64,000 nucleotides of DNA from Letharia columbiana. Lineage: Eukaryota > Ascomycota > Lecanoromycetes > Lecanorales > Parmeliaceae. Shown here one piece after another: positions 47,080 to 57,159 of the stretch (positions within the stretch are counted from its first letter, which is position 1; each line of letters begins with the position of its first letter). The notes below the pieces were generated by a model. It was not told the DNA's origin and searched no databases. It saw nothing but the letters and a program-made list of their open reading frames with translations. Location: the NCBI RefSeq assembly GCF_014066305.1, contig NW_023501038.1, positions 310,001-374,000 of the forward strand. The letters run 5' to 3'. Both the position numbers and the translations under genes were made by a program.

Positions 47080-49119
47080 ATGATCGACGAGAGCCCTCTT
47101 TACCTGGGCTTCGACCTTTCAACTCAGCAGCTCAAAGGGATTGCGATCACCTCCGACCTCAAGGTTGCTTATGAAGCAGTTTTCGATTTTGATGCGGATG
47201 CTACTGGCTTTGGCATCAAGAACGGTGTACTTACCAATGAAGCTGAGGACGAAGTTTATGCTCCCGTTACCATGTGGCTGCAGGCTATCGACGCGGTTTT
47301 GCAGAGACTGCAAGACAAAGGGATTGACTTTGGGAGAGTGAGAGGGATATCGGGCGCAGGGCAGCAGCACGGCAGTGTTTACTGGAGTGAAGACGGCGAG
47401 CATGCTTTGCAAAACCTGCATGAGGGCAAATCGCTGGAGGCACAACTACACCATGCGTTCTCTTACCCCTACAGCCCCAATTGGCAGGATAGTAGTACGC
47501 AAAAGCAATGCGACTCGTTTGACCGACATCTTGGGGACGAGGTTCAATTAGCCCTACATACCGGTAGCAAGGCTCATCATGTAAGACGAAGTTTATTTCC
47601 CCGATCCACGGCAAATAGCTCCATGTTCCCATTGCAAGTGAAATATCCGACCCAGTATAAGGAATGAAAGCTTTCACTCTGTTTTCGTGTGAATGGTACA
47701 TTCGTTCAGTCTTGGCTGACTTAAGAGTCGCAGCGTTTTACAGGTCCTCAAATCTTGCGATTCAGATCTAAACACCCTGACGCGTACTCAAAGACTTCTC
47801 GTATTTCACTGGTGTCCTCCTTTCTTGCCTCGGTATTTGTCGGCAAAATAGCTCCCATCGATATCGCAGACGTCTGTGGCATGAATCTATTTGACATCAA
47901 GGCAGGTAGCTACAATCAGAAGTTGATGGCCTTAGCCGCTGGTCCCTCCGACCTTGAAAGCAAATTGGGCCACGTACCGGAAGACGGAGGAGGTAGTTTT
48001 GGTGAGGTCCAAAAATACTTTGTTCGACGTTATGGCTTCAATCCGTCATGTACGATAGCCCCGTTCACTGGCGACAACCCCTCGACTATCCTTGCATTAC
48101 CTCTTCGGCCTCTTGACGCAATCGTTTCGCTCGGCACTTCGACTACTTTCCTGATGTCAACGCCTCACTATAAACCAGACCCAGCTGTACACTTTATGAA
48201 TCAGTAAGCACCCTACCAGAGTTGTGTTTTCCCCTTTTATACATTTTTTCTATTAAGAGAGACGCTGACTCCGGAATGGTATAGCCCTACTACATCTGGT
48301 CTTTATATGTTCATGCTATGCTATAAGAATGGTCTGCCCCTTTCGTTTATTCCGTGCCTCCCGACAACCTCGTTCTAACGTTAGTCAGGGGGCCTTGCGC
48401 GGGAACAAATCAGGGATGCTCTTCCACCGACCCCTCCTGGTATTTCAGACCGATGGTCACTCTTCAACTATCATGCTACGCATACTCGCCCTCTCGGCGC
48501 TTCTATTGAGAGCTCTCCGGCAAAGATAGCCCTCTATTTCCCTCGGCCTGAGATTGTCCCGAACGTCCAGGCTGGTATATACAGGTTCACTTACACTGGT
48601 CAACAACCAACTGTCTCTTCTCCATCCGCATGGAAACTTCCCGAAGACGACTGCCGAGCCATCCTCGAATCTCAGTTGCTATCTTTGCGCCTACGAAGCC
48701 GTGGAATCGTAGCTCCCCCATCTCCAAACCCCCAAAATGTTCCAGCTCAGCCTAGGAGAGTCTATCTTGTCGGAGGTGGCAGCCGAAATACCGCCATCGC
48801 AAAGCTCGCAGGAGAAATCCTGGGCGGCGTAGAGGGGGTCTATCGCCTCGACGTAGGTGGGAATGCATGTGCACTTGGAAGCGCATATAAAGCTGTCTGG
48901 GCCGTGGAAAGAAAACCAGGAGAGACCTTTGAGGACTTGATCGGTAGTAGATGGAGAGAGGATGAGTTTGTTGAGAAGATAGCCGATGGCTATCAGGAAG
49001 AGATATATCGAATGTATGAGAAAGGGGTTGACGGATTGGAGGCTGTTGAAAAAAGCGTGCTGGAGGAGCAGGCCAGGGATGTGGGTAAGGCAAGCACTAC
49101 GGGCGCTGGGCAGGTTTGA
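47080..49119 (+). CDS. D-xylulose kinase
   Basis: FGGY-family sugar kinase that phosphorylates D-xylulose to xylulose 5-phosphate, feeding pentose catabolism into the pentose phosphate pathway. Exons 47080-47580, 47734-48203, 48285-48331 and 48389-49119 give 582 residues. [16 protein letters not shown] opens the actin-like fold; [14 protein letters not shown] and RFTGPQIL are substrate-region motifs; [13 protein letters not shown] and the phosphate-binding [13 protein letters not shown] are clear; [11 protein letters not shown] begins the C-terminal ATP-site block. The start at the ATG of [10 protein letters not shown] was chosen over an in-frame ATG 20 codons upstream because family N-termini begin just before the GFDLSTQ motif. 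Intron 3 (57 nt) splits the Gly-Gly of YKNGGLAREQ. Confidence 0.94.
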
Positions 49120-49464
49120 CACCTTTTCCAGCTCCCTTTGGCGCTCCAGTCTATGCAGCAGTAGTTTATTCTCTTGGCCGTGGACCCTGTAATGAGACGG
49201 CATTTTCGAGATCCACAGTTCTCCTTAGACATCGGCATTTCTTAACCCCAAATTGACAGCCTTTGTGAGGTACCTTGTGGTGATATCTTCATACCAATTA
49301 CATGATAAGAGCATCGGGCCAAAGAACGACAAGATTTTACATTGAGCCGTGCAGCGCTAGTGGACCGACAGCGCCAAGATTTCCTCGCACACGCCGAATC
49401 TTAGCTGTTAGCCTGTTGTAGACCCACAAGCTCTATTTCGCAACGACGCTGACAAGATGTGAAC
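49120..49464. other. Tandem intergenic region
   Basis: About 0.35 kb between the xylulokinase stop and the next start. No feature recognised. Confidence 0.5.
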
Positions 49465-51269
49465 ATGGACGCTTCACCGATCTTTGATGCTGGCGGCATT
49501 GAGCTACCCCTCCGTGGCATCAAGCGGAAGGCTATGTCTACAATCAGCGAAAGTGCAAAAAGGGCCCGAGGAAACAACACGCCCACCGACTACGGTTCGC
49601 TCAGCAATGGCTCCCATCATAGCAAATACTGACTGATCGTCTAGGCTCCGACGCTTCCGATTATAACTCGGACTCTTCTTGTGATGTGGACGAAGACAAC
49701 TTCCTCATCAGCAGTGTTGCAACACCATTGACCCCCATTTCTCCCAAAGCATCCCCTCGGCATCCCTCCGATCTTCTCAAAATTCACCGCTGCACATACG
49801 AGGGTTGCGACAAGTCTTTCAATCGTCCTGCGAAGTTAGCTCAGCACGTTAGATCTCACACCAACACTCGACCGTTCGTATGTCCTCATGCATTGTGCAC
49901 CAAGGATTTTCTCCGAGAATCTCATCTGAAGCACCACGTCAAATCAGCGCATTCGAATGTCCGTGAATACATATGTGAATGGGAAGGCTGTGGCAAAAGT
50001 TTTGTTACGGCAACGCGATTGAAGAGGCACGATGCAGCTCATGAGGGCAGGGAGAAGTTCAGATGTACAGTGGGTGGTTGCGGTCAAACCTTCCGGAAGC
50101 ACGGGACGCTGCAAAAACATATTCTGACCGTCCACGAAGGGAAGAAGCCTTTCATCTGCGAAGTATTGGACTTTGATGGAATCGAATGTGGAGTGGGCTT
50201 TGACACTGAAGGGCAAATGAAGTCTCATACTGGAAGAGTCCATGAAAGCAATAGCTTCTTGTGTACTATATGCTCGCCGGAATGTCGAAGTACCACCGGC
50301 GACCCAATCCCAGACAAACGAGAGGCATCATTTTCAACACACGCAGCGTTACGAGAGCATGTAGAAAGCGAGCATCCTCCGGCATGCGCGGAGTGTGGAC
50401 AAGTGTGCAAATCGTTGCGGGATCTCAAGAGTCACCTTGAAGTACTTCATGGAGGCTTTGATGTCAACGATTTGATGACTCATTTCTGCCCTGAACAAGG
50501 ATGTGGGCGAGGCTTCACGAAGAAGGGCAATCTCAGTATGCATATTCAGATCAGTCATAATCAGAATCGATTCGTTTGTGGTGGAAGTGATCCGTCAACG
50601 TTGAGTCAAGTCGCAAATCGGGACGGATCGAATTCTTGTGGCAAACCTTTGAAGACAAAGGCCAGTTTAGAAGAACACATACGCACTGCTCATCAAGGTC
50701 TCGCACCGTCTCGCAAAACCAAGAGACAGACCAAGCATGGAGTTTCCGATGAGCCCGCTCCGAAGCATCAAGTGTCTGTCCTCACACGACTTACAGGCGC
50801 TGGCTATAAAGAAGAAAGTGGAAGATATATTCCCTGCCTGGTGCTAGGCTGTAGTCACCGCTTCTTGAGAGAGTATGATCTGGAAATCCACTTGCAGTCT
50901 CGTCATGGTTTAGCAGACCTCGGGGTCCGGAAGCTGCTGATGGATCAGGAAGGACTCTGCAGTCGGCAGACTCTGCAGGGAACTTCAACATATGCAACGA
51001 AGCAGGATGTTGATGCTGAGAGGGTTCTTGATATGCAATTTGACGATGACGTCGGCGTGGTCGATCATGAGGAAACTCCGAGGGTAGGAGCTTCGAAGGG
51101 TGGTGATTTCTGGCTTGGGGGGCGTGCACATCACGACGTAGGAGAAAGTGGCGAATGGTTACGTGATGAGCTAGAGATGCGGTGTTTGATTGATGAAGGC
51201 CTCACAATGGAAAGGTACGAAACGGTCGATGGTCAAGAGGTAGATGTTATTGATCCGACACTTCGATGA
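49465..51269 (+). CDS. TFIIIA-like multi-zinc-finger transcription factor
   Basis: Probable RNA polymerase III factor TFIIIA, which binds the internal control region of 5S rRNA genes. Exons 49465-49594 and 49645-51269 join in phase (TPTDYG to SDASDYNSD) and give 584 residues. About nine or ten C2H2-type fingers run from residue about 108: CTYEGCDKSFNRPAKLAQH, CPHALCTKDFLRESHLKHH, CEWEGCGKSFVTATRLKRH, CTVGGCGQTFRKHGTLQKH, then longer, irregular fingers, and after a basic linker a last one, CLVLGCSHRFLREYDLEIH. The [C/Y]xxxGC pattern and irregular later fingers fit fungal TFIIIA rather than a generic zinc-finger regulator. The C-terminal about 130 residues are acidic. No 5S gene is seen in the window. 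Confidence 0.87.
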
Positions 51270-51753
51270 GGGGCCGGGGTGTCTTACATGCTCACTGGCC
51301 TCAGATTAGCTATAGCTTTACCACATACACATTAGCCCAAAAGACTTATATGATTCTATAGTACTCTTTCCTCCCACACATTAGTTCAATCGTGCTCGTG
51401 GATTGCGGTTAGCGGCTCATGTGTACACTCAAATTTTTGACTTCGCCAACCGTCATTCTCGCGTGACAATCTTTAGTCAATAAAACATACATTAATCCAA
51501 GTCTCTATTATCAACAACAATTATCATTCGTATCCTTTTGGCCTAGAATCCTGAGCTCTACATATTTGAACGTCCTCAATCCTGTTACCCTATAAGTAGT
51601 CTGCCTCAAAAGCGGACAACACCTGCCTCTATGACTCGGTAGCACATTCCAGGGGTTTTACCAGTGAGACTGGCCGGCAGCTTGGACAGGAGACTCTATC
51701 GTGCGTAGAGGTCTTCTTGGCCTCTTAGTGTTTCTTGAGAGGACGGGTCCGGC
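51270..51753. other. Tandem intergenic region
   Basis: About 0.48 kb between the zinc-finger gene stop and the exportin-T start. No feature recognised. Confidence 0.5.
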
Positions 51754-54700
51754 ATGGATGCACAGGCATGTCGAGCCAGCTGCTCTACTGTATCAACGCC
51801 GATGACTCTAACGTCTGGTCTTGAACATAGGTCCAGAATGCTATCGAGATCGCATGGAACCCTCGTGCCGAACAGTCCCTCAAATCACAAGCGTTCGACT
51901 TCCTCAACCAGCTACGCTCCGAACCGCAAGGATGGCAAATCTGTTTTTCGCTGGCTCTGCGAGACCCGAAGCCTTCAGAGGTGGTCCGCCATGTCTCACT
52001 CGACATTGTCAACAATGCTATAGAAGCTGGACATCTAGTGGACCAAGATATGATTTCATTGAGGGATAACATACTTGCATACATGCAGAACACCTATGGC
52101 GCTGCTGGCAGCAGCAACGTCCAGCTTGATCCTGTATCCATCCAGAACAAGATTACACAAACCGTTACGAACCTCTTCACGGCGTTGTATGCTAATCATT
52201 GGACGTCTTTCTTCCACGATATCCTGAATCTAACTTTAACCACTGGTTCGACCTCAAGGGACAATGCGGCAGGGGTCATGCTGTACCTTCGCATACTGGT
52301 TTCCGTGCATGACGATATTGCAGATGTTCTACTACCGAGAACACCCGAAGAACAAAGAAGAGATAATGATCTCAAGGATCTAGTAAGACAGCGGGATACG
52401 GCGATGATCGCGTCTTCATGGCATGAAATTCTGGAGCATTGGAGGTCTAGAGATGACTCTATTGTGAAGCTTTGTCTAACAACAATCGGAAGATGGGTCA
52501 CCTGGACAGAGATTTCAATGGCCGTTAATGATTCTCTGCTTAGTCTACTCTTCGAGTTCCTAAACTCCCAGCAGTACTCAGATGGTAATGAACCAATTCA
52601 GGAGAGGAGGGACGCCGCAATCGAAGCCTTCATCGACATCTTGAGCAAGAAAATGAGCGCCAGCGACAAGCTTGAATTGGTCGACGTTCTCAAGGTTAAT
52701 GAAGCTGTTACGCAACTTGTAGGAAGCCGAGAGTTGTCCGAAATGCGCTCCACTGCAAATTACGACACTGATCTTGCGGAAGGTGTTGCTAAGCTGGTTA
52801 ACAACGTTGTCTGTGATATCGTCAAAGCTTTGGATGGTTCACAAGGCAACGACTTGGTATCGCAGCGTGGGAGTGCACAACTTAAGACCTTCCTGCCGCA
52901 TGTATTGCACTTTCTCTCGGACGAGTACGACGAGATATGTTCTACGGTAATCCCTTGTTTGACCGACCTCCTTACATTATTGCGCAAGAAAGCCAAGCCC
53001 AGCAGTACCTTGGCTTCTGAGGGCTCTGCCATGTTACCCCTTATTCTTGATGTTGTAATTTCAAAGACGAAATATGATGAAACTTCATTTTGGGGCCAAG
53101 ACGATGCTCAAACGGATGAGGCAGAATTTCAAGAGCTTCGAAAACGACTGCATGTTCTGCAGAAAGCCGTCGCCGCAGTAGATGAGAACATGTATATAGA
53201 GAAGATCAGGAATGTTGTCGTGTCAACGTTCGATAGGTTCCAGGGCCAAAACGGTCAGCTTGACTGGAGGGATCTCGAGCTGGCTATGCACGAGATGGAG
53301 CTCTTTGGAGAGCTGGGCTACAGACATGGTGGACTCTATAGCAAGACAAAACCGGTCACACTAGCTGCTGAGCAACTCATCGGGATGATGTTCAAGCTTG
53401 TCGAAACAGGTACATTAATTTATACTACCAGACCGAAAGGCCACCTACTGAAAATGTGCAGATGTCGCTTCATTCTCTCATCCAGCCGTCCAGCTGCAGT
53501 ATATGATCATCTGCGAACGGTATTACAGCTTCTTCGAAGCAAATCCCCACCTCATCACTCGTGTGCTGGACAGCTTCGTACGGTTTGTACATCATGATCA
53601 TATCAAGGTCAGGTTGCGATCATGGTATCTTTTCCATAGGTTTGTTAAACACGTACGACAACATACTGGAAGCATCGCTGAGACCGTAATTCAATCTCTG
53701 AGTGATCTGCTCCCAATCAATGCTGAGTTGCCAGAAGAGACATCCGAGAACGACAACGAGGACATGTCATCAACCGAAAACGATCAGTCAGCTGTCGCAA
53801 GATTCAATAGCCAGCTCTATCTGTACGAGACCATCGGTTGCATCTGTTCCGCACGTTCCATTCCAGTGGAAACCCAAGTTCTGCTCGTTAGATCAGTCAC
53901 CCACCCGCTGTTCTCGGATTTGCAAGCGCACATTGACCGAGCGAAAGCAAGAGACAAACGAGCGATCCTCCAAGTACATCATTTGATTATGGCTTTGGGC
54001 ACCCTCGCTCGTGGATTCTCGGATTATATGCCGGCAGCGAATCCAACTACTGCCTCCCCACCCGCAAGAGTGATATCTGAAGAATTTGCCAGGTCGGCCG
54101 AAGCCATACTTGTTGCGTTGGAGGGCCTCAGATCTTCGTTTGACGTTCGCGAGGCGGCAAGGTTTGCGTTCTCCCGACTTCTGAATGTCCTGGGCAGTCA
54201 GATCCTGCCCCAATTACCCAGGTGGATTGATGGTCTTCTGTCCGAAAGATCGACCAAAGACGAAATGGCTCTGTTTATGAAGCTCCTTGACCAAGTAGTC
54301 TTTGGTTTCAAATCAGAGATTTATGATATACTGAACACCCTTCTCACGCCTTTTCTGCAACGGGTCTTCGCCGGCATCGCAGAGCCAGTAGCTGGCACAG
54401 ACGATGAGATCCAACTTACAGAGCTGAAACGTGAATATCTTGCATTCTTGTTGGTCATACTCAATAACGGTCTGGAGTCAGTACTTGTGAGTGAGGGTAT
54501 GTTTTCGTGACCTAGGGCCAAACACCAGTTGCTGACTGACGATAGTTAACCAACCCACTTTTGCGACCGTCATCTCAACCATTGAACACCTCACCAAAGA
54601 TATCACGGACTTCCAAACGGCCAAGTTAGCCTTCTCAGTCTTGACTCGCATGGTCTTCACGTGGGGCGGCCCAGACTTGCAACTGCAATCTCCAGCCATT

Positions 54701-55098
54701 GGGAATGTCAATGCTTCTTACGGAAATCCTCAACCGAAACTCCCTGGTTTCGATCGCTTCATGATGATTACAATCTCACCTACATGTTGGGCAATTCCAA
54801 GCAACCCAAATTTTGACCCCAAGGATGCACAGGGCAAGCAAGTGCTCGGCGAGGCCGCGGCCCTTCAGATGGCTATCTACACGAAGACCGGTCAGGAGTA
54901 CCTTACCTGGCTAAGGGATGCAGAACTGAGTGGGATGGGAATGGATAGTGGCACGATTGATGAGTATCTACGGGCATTATGCACCTCGGACACGAAAGAG
55001 TTCCAACAGTTCTTCAAGGTACGCACGCTCGGGCTTGTGATTTCATAGCGTCGGTGCTAACTTAAAGTCAGGATCTAGTTTTGAGAAGCACTAGATGA
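51754..55098 (+). CDS. los1: Exportin-T (tRNA nuclear export receptor Los1)
   Basis: Importin-beta-family carrier that exports tRNA with Ran-GTP. Exons 51754-51765, 51831-53409, 53462-54496, 54546-55018 and 55072-55098 give 1041 residues, the usual size. The N-terminus reads [13 protein letters not shown] after splicing, then [20 protein letters not shown] and [17 protein letters not shown]-like helices continue throughout, including [32 protein letters not shown] and [19 protein letters not shown]. The first exon encodes only MDAQ. Its donor is GC rather than GT (CAG|GCATGT), while the acceptor CATAG|GTC is normal; no nearby GT donor keeps the frame. The last exon encodes DLVLRSTR before the stop. 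Confidence 0.95.
51766..51830 (+). other. Likely GC-AG intron of los1
   Basis: A 65-nt intron with GC at its 5' end and AG at its 3' end. It is required to fuse MDAQ to VQNAIEIAW. The GT three bases downstream of the GC would put exon 2 out of frame. The exon side of the donor is a perfect CAG, as typical of GC-AG introns. Confidence 0.75.
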
Positions 55099-55481
55099 CA
55101 CGGACATGCATCTAGCTGGGCGATATCACCAATCTGGATTTAGCGATGCATTGCAGGCGAATTACGATAGAAATGGTTTCAATTGGCGTGCATTTGTTGT
55201 TGGCATTAGCGGAGACTTTAGATACCTCAGCCTGTCCTTCGGTCATTCGCATGCAAGAGTTTCTACCAGCACTTACCCAGGTCATGTATACAGGGGCTTG
55301 ATGTTGCAAAGATCCATTCTCTTACCACAGACAGTAGCAACTGTTTTGGTTGTCGAAACTCGCTAGACTATTTTTAGATTAGCTGACATGAAACCCGAGA
55401 TCGCTTCACGTAAGTTACCCGGCGTTCGATCCAACCACCAGGCAAAGATTGTCTTTGGTCATCTCAATGCACCTCTACATC
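55099..55481. other. Tandem intergenic region
   Basis: About 0.38 kb between the los1 stop and the G-patch gene start. No feature recognised. Confidence 0.5.
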
Positions 55482-56453
55482 ATGGCGAAAATCGATTCTC
55501 CATCGCCGCCTGCAGCTGGTCCTGGCCCCGAAGAGCTCGACGATTACATGTCCATGACCATCGCAGAGCCCGCCAAGCCAGCTGAGAAAGAAACCTACAC
55601 CCAGCGCCGAATACGCAAGCAACGTGAAGTACGACCCTCCCCCGTCAGGCCCTTCGAGGTCAGCCAAAGTGACTGACCGCCAGCGCAGGCCGAAGCGAGA
55701 TCCCGCCCCAAGTCCAAGGCCGAGCTCGCCGCCGCCGCCGCCGCCGCCCGCGACGATGCCCTCTCCACCGCTCTCCCCAACTCCTCCAAAGGATTCCAGA
55801 TGATGGCCAAGCTCGGCTTCAAGCCCGGAGCCGCGCTGGGCGCTTCTTCGAATCCGAACGCGCGGACCGAGCCGCTTCATATATCCGTCAAGGAGGATAG
55901 AGGGGGCGTGGGGATGCAGAATGAGAAGAAGAGGAAGTTCAGGGAGGAGGTGGAAGGGGTGGAGAAGAAGCAGAGGGCTGAAGAGGGGGGTTATCGGGAG
56001 AGGGTTGCGAAGGAGAGGGAGGGGAAGAGGGTTGAAGGCATGTTTTGGGGTGCGATGAGGGTGCTGGAGGGGTTGGAGCAGCCGGAGGGGCGGGATCAAG
56101 TGCCGGTGAAGAAGGTGAATGTTCTGTGGAGAGGTTTGGTGAGAGAGCGGCAAGAGAAGGAGAGGGAGAGGCGTGCAAGGTACGATCTACATCAGGGCTT
56201 TTCGAGGAGTGCGGCGTATGTGGATTTCGAGGAGGACGAGCAGGATAGGCAGGCGTTGGGAAAAGAGGAGGAAGATGTGGAAGAGGAGGACGAGGAGTTG
56301 AATGAGTTCCTGAACCTTGAAGGAAAGGAAAGGTTGAAGAGACTGGTAGGGTATCTACGGAAGGAGCATCAGTACTGCTTTTGGTGTAAATTCAAGTACG
56401 TGGATGAGACGATGGAGGGTTGTCCGGGGTTGGAAGAAGATGATCATGATTAG
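55482..56453 (+). CDS. G-patch / DUF4187 protein (GPATCH11-like)
   Basis: Likely an RNA-helicase-binding or splicing-associated protein, from its G-patch. Exons 55482-55628 and 55689-56453 join in phase (RKQRE to AEARSRPKSK) and give 303 residues. After an acidic DDYMSMTI segment and an Ala-rich helix, the G-patch reads FQMMAKLGFKPGAALGAS (about 103-120) and continues into TEPLHISVKEDRGGVGM. A long Glu/Arg/Lys-rich coil follows, with strong G-over-C bias on the coding strand. The C-terminus has the DUF4187 motif EHQYCFWCKFKYVD followed by CPGLEEDDHD. This domain order matches GPATCH11. The exact role in fungi is not known to me. Confidence 0.9.
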
Positions 56454-57159
56454 CGCTCGATTTTCTGTTCCGTGTGGCTGCAAGAGAAGTATTTGAAGAC
56501 TCGCCTTGGGGAGACAGCAGCAATGAATGAAAGGTGTCAAGGCTAATATCAACAGTCCTTTTTGCGTCTACTCTAATAGGCTATCGATGCAATCATTTGC
56601 TGCTTCCAGGTAACACCGGTGGCCCATTATTCTGGACGACCGAAACACTCGTGGCGAATGCATTTAGACTTTCTTGTTTCATCTTGAAACGCTTGTCCAA
56701 ATGCCTAGGCTCGCTAGGCACTTAACCCCCAAACCTGTCAATTACGACGCGATTCTAACAGCAGCGATCCAAAGGTCAGCTAACACAGCCGTATCATTGA
56801 GTGGCAAGGTGTACTCACAATCCATCAAGATATCTCCCGCGAACTCCTCAGTCGCTACAACTCTCAAGTCCCCTCGGCCTCTCATCCAGGGACCAGATGG
56901 TTCCTCGAAGTCGAGGGTCAAGCATACTGCTAGTGGGATCGTCGTGGTCTCAGATTCATCGGCAAGACCAAGTGCCAAAGAACCTCAGAGCGTCAAGGTA
57001 AGCAGCTTGACGTCGCAATGGAAAAGATCCATGGTAGGGGCTATAACGTCGGGGTAAGCTGTACTCGAATGATGTCGTTTTGGTTGGACGTCAAATATGG
57101 AGCAGATATCATTGGATCTGAAGCTTTGTTTCGGCTGCAGTAACGAATGGAACTTCGTT
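56454..57159. other. Convergent intergenic region with doubtful short frames
   Basis: About 0.7 kb between the G-patch gene (+) and the SREBP-type gene (-). A 127-codon plus-strand frame (56674-57057, Ser-rich, ending VGAITSG) overlaps a 78-codon minus-strand frame (56978-56742). Neither has a recognisable domain or a clear start context, so I call neither a gene. At most one could be a small species-specific protein. Confidence 0.35.

Noticed and set aside
55423..55440. tRNA B-box-like GTTCGATCC
   Set aside because: No matching A box, acceptor stem or anticodon arm at the right distance.
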